Of a stretch of DNA of 64,000 nt, positions 40,681 through 52,600 are shown one piece after another (position 1 is the first letter of the stretch; every line of letters starts with the position of its first letter). Made by a program: the position numbers and the translations under genes. The notes beneath the pieces were generated by a model. The model searched no databases and was not told the DNA's origin. It saw only the letters and a list, made by a program, of their open reading frames with translations. The stretch is taken from positions 461,001 through 525,000 of the forward strand of contig WPIO01000118.1 of assembly GCA_009760855.2 (NCBI GenBank). The letters run 5' to 3'. Origin of the DNA: Cristatella mucedo (Eukaryota; Bryozoa; Phylactolaemata; Cristatellidae).

Positions 40681-43600
40681 CACGCACACTCATGACGCAT
40701 GTGCACCTAATGCCCAATAGGGGGATCGAGTCAGTCACTGACTACCAATTGCACACTTCAGATCATGATGGTTAATAACTTTTTGCCTAGGCAGGGGGAT
40801 CAGGGGGCTAAATTTCCCTGATTCCCTACCATTCAGAAGCAGCATGCCAGTAGAACGGCTCTCTAGAAGTCCTGTATCCCCCTCCAGAAGAATGGCCGAG
40901 AGTGTGGAGAGTTATGCCTCGACCCTATGGAGTTGCCTCTCCCGACAGCACACTGATTGATATTTTTCAAAGACTAATGGAATGATTGGTGTGCAAATTG
41001 GCACAAACAACAAGGGTAGCAAGCTATCTTTTGATTCAGCTGAAGCTGTCATGTTGACCTACGGAAGAACCGAGAGATAGAGAGACAGAGACAGAGAGCC
41101 GTTGAGCTCTTCTGAACGGCATGCTTGTCCTGTACACCTTCATCGTACTTGCTAGGGGTTTAACTTTCGATCCATTCAAAGTTTCCCTAGCGGTTGCAGG
41201 CCGTCGGCACGTGTGTGGATTGAGGTTGTTGTTCTCTTTATCTTTTAGTTGGATTTATGTAGCCCTTCTGGACGATTCACCTAGAATGCATAGATTTAAT
41301 AGGGTACTATTTTGTTTAGAGCAGGTATCATATTTGTATTGTGGGGAAGTAAGAAGGCCTTTCACACATTACGCCTTTGCTGTTTGAAGGCCAAAGCTCA
41401 GAGGCTACACAGAAGTTAAAAAGGCATACCGGGAGGTGCCTCTTAGTATTAAGTTCTGAGTCGGTCTAGTTAGAGATCGACTGAAGTGTCTATGGAGCTC
41501 TTTGGCTACAGAATTGCCCGTACTTTTACCTTTTAAAGCTAGCTCTATTCCTCTATTTAGAGTGAAGCTAAAAAGATTAGCACATCATTCGTGGTTTTCC
41601 GAATGAGTTTGTACATGCTACCGGCATCGCACTGGCGATTCTCACTCGTCGGCTTATTTACATTCCTTCCTGCGTCTATGAAGTGCCTACAAAGAGATTT
41701 CATTCTTGGGTACCATGGATTGCAGTAGCTGCTGCGTCCGTGACACCTTAAGAGGGGCTCGAAGCCATAGAATGTGGTGCTGCCATCCTTAACCCTCGTG
41801 GCACATGCATGGGCTGTCCTAGTTGTCCCAGACAAGCGAAAGTCGTTATGGCCAAGCCGCTAGTGCCCCTTCGTTAGCATAACCAAGGCACCTGTAGCAG
41901 ATTGCCGGTTACACAATTGTACGCGAAGCCTTAGCAAAAATGCTGATGATTCTCCGTTCTTTCTGCAGTGGTGGCTGTTCTGTCGTGTGTCCAGAACATC
42001 CTTTATCTGTCTCGACCCTTTTGGATTACGGGTCCTAGTTGCTTACACTGGTCTCAGCGTCGGTAAAGGTGCCTTTGCTTCCCGTTTGTAGAAAGTCGAT
42101 GTTACTACCACTTCTAAAGCATCCATCTGCCTGTACGGGCATCTCAGCCCTGTCCGACATCTGTTCATATGTGTCGAATATAGTATCTTCATCAGTGCTG
42201 ACGATGATGGCATCGTCATCATCTGGGACCTGAACAGGTACTGCTTTTCATAACAGCCTAATGAAACTTGTATTCTGCTTTTCAGTTTTCCATACCCGAA
42301 AAATTCCTATTTTGATCATTTGTTCATTGTGTTCATAACGAAATCGAGCTGTACAAGAGGTCCTCAATTTTTGTTTTATTTCTTCTGCAGATACTCGAGT
42401 TCTCTATTAGAATCTTATGTCAGTTTTCAAAAATAAATGTTGATCGACATAGCTGGTATTGTTGCTATTTAAGATTACTGTGGCTATCTATATGTCGTGT
42501 CATGGTTGGCATGGAACGATGTCATGATTAGACAAGCATACGAAGCACAGCAAATATCATGCTTATATTAGTATGCACGAGTACGTAAGAAGATGACCGG
42601 GACCGCTAACTAATAGGAGCGATGGCTAGTAACATGCACTGTATCAAACATTTATTTTGCTCTAAGAGAAAATCTCTGCGTAATTGCTTCAAACAATTTT
42701 CAAGAGAATCAAAACCCACTGGTTAGTGGCACACACAGTAAGCTTTGACATTTTTAGATTATCTATTCCATTACTTCTTTATAGAATTTTGACCTAGCCT
42801 TTGATATAATGGATTGATGCGACCAATAATCTTCTAATCCCTAGTGGTGGTCAGTACCGACTTCCTGTCGGCCATGTCTAGCGTACATATAGTGTTCCTT
42901 GCACTTATTATGTTAATCGTAAGCCAAAAGGTATCTCTTGACCGGCTTGCCGTTTAGTCAGAGGTGCAAACTCACCAAGGACGTTGGCTAGGGTCGAGTT
43001 GTAGCATCGATTGCACCGAGGAGGGGAGGTTGGTTAGTGGGTAAGTAGCAGGGCAGAGGATGCAAGTCTGCTGCAAACAGCATCAATGTCAACATACTTT
43101 GGGTTTCTGAATTTTGAATATCGAAAGAGAAGTGCTTTCGAGCGAGAATGAAATCGAAATGATCAGGTGCTCCGAAAGGGAAGATGATGGAGATCTATAG
43201 GGTAGAGTCGCAGAAGAAAATTAAATAAAGGTTTCAAGCATTTTTTTGCCTTGTCGCTGTGGAATTCGAGCACAGCGGCAGAAGGGCTCGAGTGAAAGCA
43301 TGTTTGAGCATATAGGAACCGCTAAGTTCATCAAAGTATATGATAAAACCACCTAGAATGAGAAGTGGGTAATTCCAACTGCAGAGAACGAATAGTCGGC
43401 GATGAGGCTGGCATTACTTCAAGATGGACGATAATTTACTGAGGAGAGATCACTCTCCTTCAACTTACGATTAGCTGGACAGTGGACAAAAGATTCGAAA
43501 GGTTATTTTAGCAGGAACCGATAGCACTTGAATTTAAAGAGATGTTGGCAACGCATCAAACGATACCATGCAGCTTATACATGGTTTTTGAATGCCGAGA

Positions 43601-46600
43601 GGCTTTCATCCCTAGGACCTAAGAAGTAAAGCACCTAGAAAGAGATTAAGTTCTCTGAGGGTGCTTTATCAAGTGCACTATTATTATTATTATTAAGCAT
43701 GTGTTAATGGACATGCCATAGATCGACTACCGTATGCTGCTCTGTCGTCGCGACATAAAGCCACTATCACTGCATTTCCGGCTATAGTTTCGCAGACGAT
43801 CTAGTGCGACCATGCATGCTTTTTATCGTTTCACACTTGTTTAGGCAGAACTACTGCATGTCCAACTTTTCTGTGTTTCTGTCTGGCTTTGTGGGTTCGG
43901 TATCGCCCCTTCACAAAACATGCGTAGGTTCAAGAGGGGTGCCGGCACCAGACTAGCATCTTTACTGTTGCTACTATCCGCAATGCACATTTCCCCATTA
44001 GAACGTCTGATAATTTTACTACTCACTCCCCAAGTTTTCACGTTAGATCTTCTGCTACTGTCTCCAACCTAGTAGTAGTAGTAGTAATAAAGTCGATGCT
44101 AATCTGGGTGGCTATCACTTATAATTTTCCGCCTCTTGAACGCCCGGTCAGTATTGCTTGTTGACTCAGTCGAGCTAGGGTGTCAATAGTGTGTAGTTCT
44201 TTTCTTGGCATCGTCTTTTTACTATGTTTCGTGATGTCTGTCTGCTCACTTGCTGTGACCATCATGTTTGGCTGGGCTATTATGCATGACGGCGTTCTCG
44301 ATTGTTCTTTGGCTGCCTGTAGGCTTACTTATGTACGGTCACTGTCTATTGGGACATCTACTAACAAAGAAGTCATTGACTGCCTCACAGTCAGTGCCAC
44401 CCTCGGTGACATAGCGATCGCTAGCCATGGTACGTATTATGCATCTCTGCCTAGCTTGCACGGTCTTGCCTCGCCGGTTATGCAAGCCTTCAACACCATA
44501 TGAGCGCCTAGTTCCTCTGCCATCGTAATAGTCATACGACTCCCAGTGGACTCTGCATGCACAAATTAACTAGAGCAGGCATGAACCTTTCGAGTTTAGC
44601 TGTGATTAGCAAGCGATCAAGCATGTTCCAGTTAGACTTGCCTGTTGAAGCTACTAGTAAAAAATTTATAAATTGGTCTTAGGCTAGGGATAAGGTGCAC
44701 TTCATGACCGAAATCATGGATTTGAGTCCTGAAGCTTGCAATCCTGTATCGTCTACTGCTAGAGGTGGTGATAGCCAGTGAGGGTCTTCTGCTGCCATGT
44801 AAGCAGTGCTTTTTGTTCAGCTGACCTTTACGTTTGACTTGTATGTGTTCTGGGAAACTCAGTCGTCAGGGGAGCAGGCTAGACTTTAGATTGAGTCCTA
44901 TTCCAGCGTTAACAGGAATGCCAAGAAAATACTGTTACAATTTGTCCGACGATCGAAAATTTGTTAAGGGTATCTTTTGAAAGGCAAATATGTTGGAACT
45001 GGGATCGGAAGTTCTGACGAGTTCTACATGAAAGGAGAAATGGTTATGAAAACCACGCCTAACCCGATGTAGACCGGAAGCAACAAATCTACAAATAAAA
45101 AATTTACCGATCTCTGCATCATATGCGACTTGTATCCCAACTTGTCAAACCTTGGTGATCGCGATACATGCTTGAAGCTTGTTGAGGTGCATTCTTATGA
45201 CTTTTATACAGTTTCATTTCTAGGGTCGGTTGATGCCTTGTAAATTTCATAACTCTGCTAATACTTCACGTATCAGAGTGAAATTTGAAGTGTGAGTTCA
45301 GCTCTGCTTGTAATATGTGATTCTGGAATTTCCTGATTTCGGTTGGATGCGTTTTTCTGTATACGTGTTTAAACGTCGTGGAGCTTTATCTTCAGATATC
45401 GTGGATATATAGAGCATTATGTTTCCAACCAAAATCAGAAATTGGGAGCAACTAAAGGGGTGGTCTCCAAAGAATTTGAGGTTTGTACGAGGTGTAGCTA
45501 AACAGTTTGACTTCAAACATTGGGTGGCACGATGCATAGTGTGGTGGGAGAGTAGATCTGATAAGTAGGCTGGAGCCAAAGATATGAGCGGTGGCAAAGT
45601 CAGGAAGCAGAGAGGCATGTGGCCCCCCCATTCCGTGCAGCTACCTAGGCTGCCCCTATATCCCACTCATTATCACTAGCGACGAAATTATGTTCTACCT
45701 AATTGCACTCGGTGAGCTACCGTTGACCTCACGTTGAATAATGCTATGATTGTGCACTATGTGTTCTGTCCTCTGTTGCGTAAGTATGCTGAGACTAACC
45801 GTATTTATGTGTTGATAATGGGCATGTTACTTCTCACCACATTGTGCTGGTTTATATTGTGCATGCTACCACTAACCATCTGATCGTGCTTCCTTTACAA
45901 CATCTGTTAATGTCTACGAAAAGATTAAGTTCTCTCAGGGTTTTACACCGATGTACTACTATAATTTTTTCATTACACGCAAGTCTTGCTCTGTACATGA
46001 AAATGTTTAGGCTCTTGCCCCTCTTGATGAAAATCCTTACTCGGCATTTGGATGTGAGCCTCTTCCTCTGCACTGTCTGTATGTCTTTGTAGGCCTGTGG
46101 TGATATTGGACGCATGAGCATTGTGTAATGACGAGTATTCCATTTCTGTTACCAGGTGCTGGTGTTGAAGGTACGAGCACCCTTCGTTTGCTCACCATAA
46201 ATGCCCGTCCTGTGGGAACGGTACACACTGCACAGCACGAGTCTATCGTGTGTCTCGCGTACAGCACACTAATGGAAGGCCGAGGAGTCAATGTTATAGC
46301 TGCTGGTCTGAATTGTGGCATCATCAGGTGAGTATAGTATGCTGCTGGCTAGCACTGCTTTTTGCTAGCCATTAGTGGCTGCTACCACTGGCTGCTGGTC
46401 AAGGTCAGCAGCCATGTGAATATATCGAGTAATTAATTTGAGCAGACCTAATACATTCAGCTAAGCTAGCTTATACAATGGCACACGTATATGCTGCGTC
46501 CTCCTGTGCTTTTTGCAGTAGCACCTGCAGATTTAAGCACTGTTTACCCCTCCTTGACTTGGTCGGCAGGCGATTTGGTGTGGGAACTGCTTACCTAAGC

Positions 46601-49600
46601 AATATATCTGGTTTGTCATATGTCAACGGTTATTGCTTTTCTTGCAGTGAGTTGTAAAGCACCTGGATGCAGATTTTGTTCTCGTATGGTGCTGAACGAA
46701 AGACCTATTATTATCATTAGTAACAATAATAACATTAGTAATAAAACACTTGATAAAGTGCTCCAGAGAACTCACTCTCTTTTTAAGCACTTTACATTTG
46801 CTGCAAAGGAAGTACGATCGGATGGTTAGTGGTAGCATGCTTGGTAAGCAACAAGAATAAACATGGTTAAGGGTGACATGCACAGGGTCAGCATGCAAAT
46901 GTGGTTAGTGGCACCATGCATAGTGTCACCATACATAAGCACAAAAAGGACGAATCACAGGGACCCACTAATTGCTGTCATAAATATATGCATTTATCAT
47001 AACCGTACTGCTATCTCTGATAGAAGCATGCAGTTGTGGTTAAGGAGACATTGGGTGAGATGGATGATATGCAGTTGGATCATTGGAGCCAATTCTGTCA
47101 GGTTGCAAGGAATCATTTAACGTTTACTTTCGGATGCACAATCAGATGCTTGTGGTCCTGAAGGAACGACGGTGGAAGTATGCTAAAGCGAGCACGAGGA
47201 AAGCGATAGTTCGAATGGCTCCATGGGAGGGGACAAGTCTGGGTGTGGTGGCCTCCCTAAATGCCATTCAGGACCGGACGACTGGCTTTACTAATTATGG
47301 ACTATTGAAGCAAATTTAACTGCCCTATTTATGTATTGGTAGAGGAGCTTTAGTGGCTGTCACCACCACCTGCTGTGCAAAATTAACGATCGCCTGCAGC
47401 ACGACTCGAACTCACGACCTGGGTCGTGGAAGTTTGAGCGCCTTAACTGGTGACTTGCTACTGATGATTCTACGTACTGATATGGTTCTGTGCTCATTGC
47501 CCCTAAAAGCCATCTTGTTGAGCTCAGTGTGTCATAGGAGGAAACCGTAGATATGGAAACCGTAGATATGGAAACCGTAGATATGGCATGAGTAAGGGAG
47601 AGATATATAAGCTATTTTCAGTGGAGTGGGCACTTGAGGTTATTATCATAATTGGGTTGGAAGTTCGATGATATCTTTCCTTTGGCATATCAGTTTTCGA
47701 GTTAAGTGCCCGAAGCAGGTACCCAATAAAGAAGTAGATCGTGCAACTGATGGAGGCACAGTTTAGTTATTTCTCACAGTGTGCAATCCAGTTTATTTAT
47801 TGTTACAGTGTGCAAGCTTATCTTATTAAGGATTGGTGGGATGGCTCCAACCGATATCGAATAAATGAGAAATGTGGACAGGTCTTATTGGGAGGAAGCC
47901 TCAGCAGCTGTTTAATGAGTAAGATTCAGACTTAGCCAATATACCGTCGGATTCCATAAGACACTGGTGGCTAAATTAGCATCAGTTCTCTCACTACGAC
48001 TGCAGAGCCAAATGTTTTTTTTTTTTTAAATTTGACCATGTATAGGTCAAGGGGCAGATCCTCTAGTCACGGAGGCTTTCTGCTGCCGTGTGGTACTGTT
48101 CGTTTTCTGCCCTGGTTCTGTGCAGCATCAACATGTCAGTCAGTCGTCCACGGTGGCCTAGTCTATCAGGCAGCTGGCCCGGGCCAAAGTGAGAAGCCCT
48201 GCAGTACTTTTTTCTGGAAATGCGTTCTGCTAGTTTCTGAGTGGCAATGTAATGTGAGGTATACCCGTCTACAATGCTACTAAGCCACAGAGATCAAGTG
48301 GGTGTTACAAAGGAGAGTGTGTTATGTTACGTAGTCAAAGCCCAAACGGCGTTCAATACGCATTCGGTCGCCAACAGTTGATAAGTTTTAGTGTGTTCGT
48401 TGCCTACTAAGGGGTGCATTTCATCGACACCCGGTTTTGAAATGCCTCATTCTTGCTGCCGCGATTGCATGTATGACTCTAAGCTAATTAGTTGGCTTTT
48501 TTGCATGCAGGCTGTGGAGCGGCTGGGATCTTCAGCACGTCAGAGATATATACGCCCCCAATTCGGCTGATTGCGTGATAAGGTTGGTCGATATAACTTT
48601 TGTGACACGGTGAAAGGCTGTCGAAAATGTTACTGTCACCACTGAAATGTGAACCTTCACTTTAGCAGTGGTGCAATGGTTTATCTATTTATGATTGGTT
48701 AGTCAGTAGTGCCTTGCTTATTCGAACAGAGACTCTCAGGGGTACCTTAAATCTCAATTGGCTCATCTGCACCTCACTGTTGCTGCATTGTCCGTGTGCT
48801 TTGCAGATGCCCACAACTTTCTACTTTACGCCAGCGAGTATTGGTTCAACTAACCTAATGATATCTTACTTTCGTGTGTATGAAAACGGCAGTTTTAAAT
48901 GCAATGTTGTTTAACAGAGTTATTTACATATGAGAAGGTCGAGGTCTGGTTCGCCAGTGGAGCATTGGCAAGCTTCTCCCCTGCCCTCTCCCTCCCTCTC
49001 CTCCTTCCCCCCCTGTGAAGGCGTTCTCTTCCGGGACGTCGTGGAAGTTTAGTAGTATGGCCGTAGTAGTGTGGCCGAGTAAGTCATATTTGTGTTTGTG
49101 TTCTATGGACATTAGTAAGCTATTTTGAATACCAAGAAACGTCAATGGTTGCTTCGGTTACCACTCAAGAACGTCTTTTAAGAAGTTGGGCATCATAGTC
49201 TTGTTTATGTCTAGAACTCATCGCTTGTCGATTGGTATTTCGTGTGAATATAATAATAATAATAATAATTCAGTTGATATAGTGCCTTATGAGAACTCAA
49301 TCTCTTTCTAGGCGCTTTACATTTGCTGCAAAGGAAACATGATTGACTGGTTAGGAATAGTGTGCTCAATAAACAACAAGAATAACATGGTTAGGGTGAC
49401 ATGCACAGGGTCAGCAAGCGAGTATGGCTAGTGGCAGCATGCACAGTGTCAGCATGCACAAGCACATAAAGGACAAATCACAGGGACCCACTAAATGCTG
49501 TGATAAGTAGATGCGTTTTAGTTCCTTTTTATGTGCTCAAATCAGAAGTGATGATGCAAGTTGGAAGTGGGTTTCAGGCTTTGGGAGAGTACAAACCTCA

Positions 49601-52600
49601 GGCGCAGTCTACAAACAATTTGAGGTTTGTACGAGATATAAGTAGACAGTTGGATTCCGAAAAGCTGGTGGTACGATGCTTAGCCGGGTGGAGAATGTAG
49701 TTTGGTCGCACAGCAGAGAGACAGCCGATTCCCAACACCGACAGTTTATTACTAACGCACGGAGCCGAAGAGTGCACGGCTCCCCTCGGCCCCTGCTCTC
49801 ACACTACTCCCCTCCCCTGGTCGACTCCGATGACTCATCGACCACACCGGTGCACCGACCGACCCTGATGGTGAATCCACCATCTGGCCACCAGCTGGTT
49901 ACCGGCCTGTGTCCATACCACATCACAGAGAATAGATCTGATAAGTAGCCTGGAGCCATAAAATGAAGGGACCTAAAAGCCTAGCTGATTTGGTCCAGCG
50001 GTTAAGGTGCTCACCTCGACCAAGGTCTGGCTGTGGTCGTGGGCTCAAGCCCCGAGGCATACGTGCAGTGCCTGAATAGAGATTAAGTTCTCTTGGGGTT
50101 TCATTCAGTTCTCATACAAATGAATTATATATTTTTTAAAGCGAGTGACAAAACCTTGAAGTCGACATGTTGCTTGACTTGGAGCCACTGTAGGTTGGCG
50201 AGAAGTGGTGTGATGGGGCAACTGCAAAGCTCACGATAGACAAGCCTAGCAGCAGAGTTTTGCACCAGCTGCAAGCACCTGAGTACAGAGGCCGTTAGAC
50301 AAGCAAGCAGTGAGTTAAAAAAGTCAAGGCAAAATGTTACAAATGCATTAAGAAATTTAAATGTTGTATCCCGGTCTAAACAAGCCCTAGTTTTAGGAAT
50401 GATATGTCGCAGACATAGGCAGGCTTGACTTTGGAGCTGATGTAGTCGTCGTATGAAAGGAGCAGGACACCTAGATTAATAATAATAATAATAATATTGC
50501 ACTTGATAAAGCGCCCTCAGAGAACTTAATCTCTTTCTAGGCGCTTTACATTTGCTGCAAAGTGATACGCAATAGAATAGCAATCTTTCGGTGAAGTCGT
50601 ATCCACAAATCGGGTATCGAATGAAATATGCAGGTATACATTAACAAAAAAAGCAGTCACTAGATTGTATGTAGATTAAACAGGAGATATGCTGGCAGAG
50701 CCCATTTTGAGCGCAAGCCTTTCAAATTTCTCAGTAGCACTTGGTTTGCCCATAACTAGGAAGTTGGTTTTATTATCATTTAATTTAAGAAAATTTGCTG
50801 CCATCCATGTGCAGATGCCATCAATACATGCAGCAAGTTAGTTAAGAGAATTTGACATACTCGAGGGCTGGGAGGGATCAAAGTAAAGGTTCTACTGAGT
50901 GTCATTCGCATAGAAGTGAAAGCCTAGGTTGTGCTTGGCAATTTAATGGGCAAGAGGGAGTATGCAGAGGTGTTGATAGCAGTAAAGGCTCGTCTGTTGC
51001 TATACAAAAGAGACTGTTGAATCAGCTAGCAAAGATGTGTAAACCGTTAAAAGAATATGACCAAGCAGAGATCCATGAGTTACCCGATATTTCAGAGCTT
51101 TCTCGGATAATAATAATAATAATAATGCACTTGATAAAGTGCCCTCAGAGAACTCAATCTCTCACTAGGTGCTTTACATTTGCTGCAAAGGGATGATTTT
51201 TGTCCATTTACTTCATTAATCTCGAGCCTCCCTCTGAGATAGGACCTGAAACGTTGCAATGCAGTGACAGTGATGCCCAGGCGAAATGAGAGATGCTCAA
51301 TAATGTAATGTATCTCGTCTGTAACTCCACAAAGTCATTAAGACCATGTGGGCGTTACCTATGTATGCATACCTAAGTAGGTCGTTGTATACCCGAAGCA
51401 GTACTGACTCTGTGGAGTGATTAGCTCTAAAAAACAGACAGGAACTTACTAGCACGGTTTGAAGTTTTAATACACGAGTTCAGCTGGTCTGCTGTGATTC
51501 GTTCCAGTGGCTTGGACAAGAACGGTAGAAGGGAGACTGGGTGGAAGTTGTCCAAGCTCTCTTGATCTAGTGTTGTTTTCTTGAGTAGTGGCCCGACTAC
51601 AGCCTTTTTGAAAGGTACTGGGACATGACCTACAACTATGTACAAGTTTATTATGTTAGTTATGCATGGCAGCAGCGGATCAATGCATTCTATAAGTGGA
51701 ACAGTGGGAATAGGGTCCACAGTACTAGTTGTCATCTTTGATTCGGATGCGAACTTCAGGACTAGGTCACTAGTAACCTTGAATGTAGACACTGAGGTGG
51801 TGCATGGAATTGAGGAACAGGATTCCAGGGGGGGGGATGCTGCCGTCTTAGGGACGGACTCCCTAATCTTGTCTATTTTGTTGACATAGGAGCTAGAGAA
51901 GCGACGAGCTAGATCATCATAGGGATCATAGGTAAGGAGCTAGCATGTCTGTGCAGACTGCTCATTCTGCTGCTAACCTCCTCCCCTGTCTGTATATGTG
52001 TGTACAGGTCTTTGAGGTGTCCGAGCCTTATCCGGAGTGTCTGAGCCTTACCTGGATGTAGCATGATATTGGTAATGACAGAATGAACTGTGAGGAGACG
52101 CTATCACAGGGGTTTCACAAATTTTCTGGACTACTAGGCTATTTCAGGTCACAGAGTCACACAGTCAGGCGCTTCTGTTTCATACGAGCGCCTGACATGC
52201 GTTTTAAAAATAAACAGGCCACAGCTTGAGCTGCAACTAGCAGTAATGAGGGCGAACAAAACCGTGACAATGCAGTTAGGCCGGATGCAACAGTAAATAA
52301 CTAGGTGGGCGTTAGACCGGACTGCAGTACTAGTTAGATCATATCTAGCCAAAAGGCCCGAGTTTTCCGACCTCTGGGCTATGTGTGCCCGAAATTTACG
52401 CAAGCTTATATACATTCTCGCTTTATGCCCCACTTATTACTTGCAACTTCTAATGGGTTTTTCATCCCTACAGTGACCGAATGACTTTAAAAACTAGCCG
52501 ATTTAATAGCTCCATTTGTGTTGTGGCAGAAGAGCCTTAACGGCTATCACCACCGCTTGACTTTGACAATAAAGGATTTCTCTCTGCAAGATTCAACCCA

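Larger units (their letters stand above)
38054..41968. other. Long WD40-region intron, mostly unassigned
   Basis: It contains a LINE-A fragment at 38195-38330 and a CA repeat at 40637. Two GC-rich open stretches (39612-39739 and 39760-39950) have acceptor-like starts but match no WD40 sequence, so they are not called. Confidence 0.5.
49245..50475 (-). mobile_element. LINE-A fragment interrupted by a solo LTR and a SINE-A
   Basis: LINE-A sequence is present at 49245-49690, 49933-49980 and 50140-50475. The first gap holds the solo LTR and the second a SINE-A. Rejoining these blocks restores the order seen in other copies. Confidence 0.8.
50675..51960 (-). mobile_element. LINE-A reverse transcriptase region with nested inserts
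   Basis: The minus-strand frame 51792-51427 reads [20 protein letters not shown] and [20 protein letters not shown], the start of the reverse transcriptase. It is interrupted by a SINE-B piece (50965-51035), a LINE-A tail (51104-51195) and a LINE-B tail (51303-51360). Confidence 0.8.

Noticed and set aside
47541..47585. Short regular repeats as a possible CRISPR array
   Set aside because: The 15-bp units are directly tandem with no spacers, in animal DNA.
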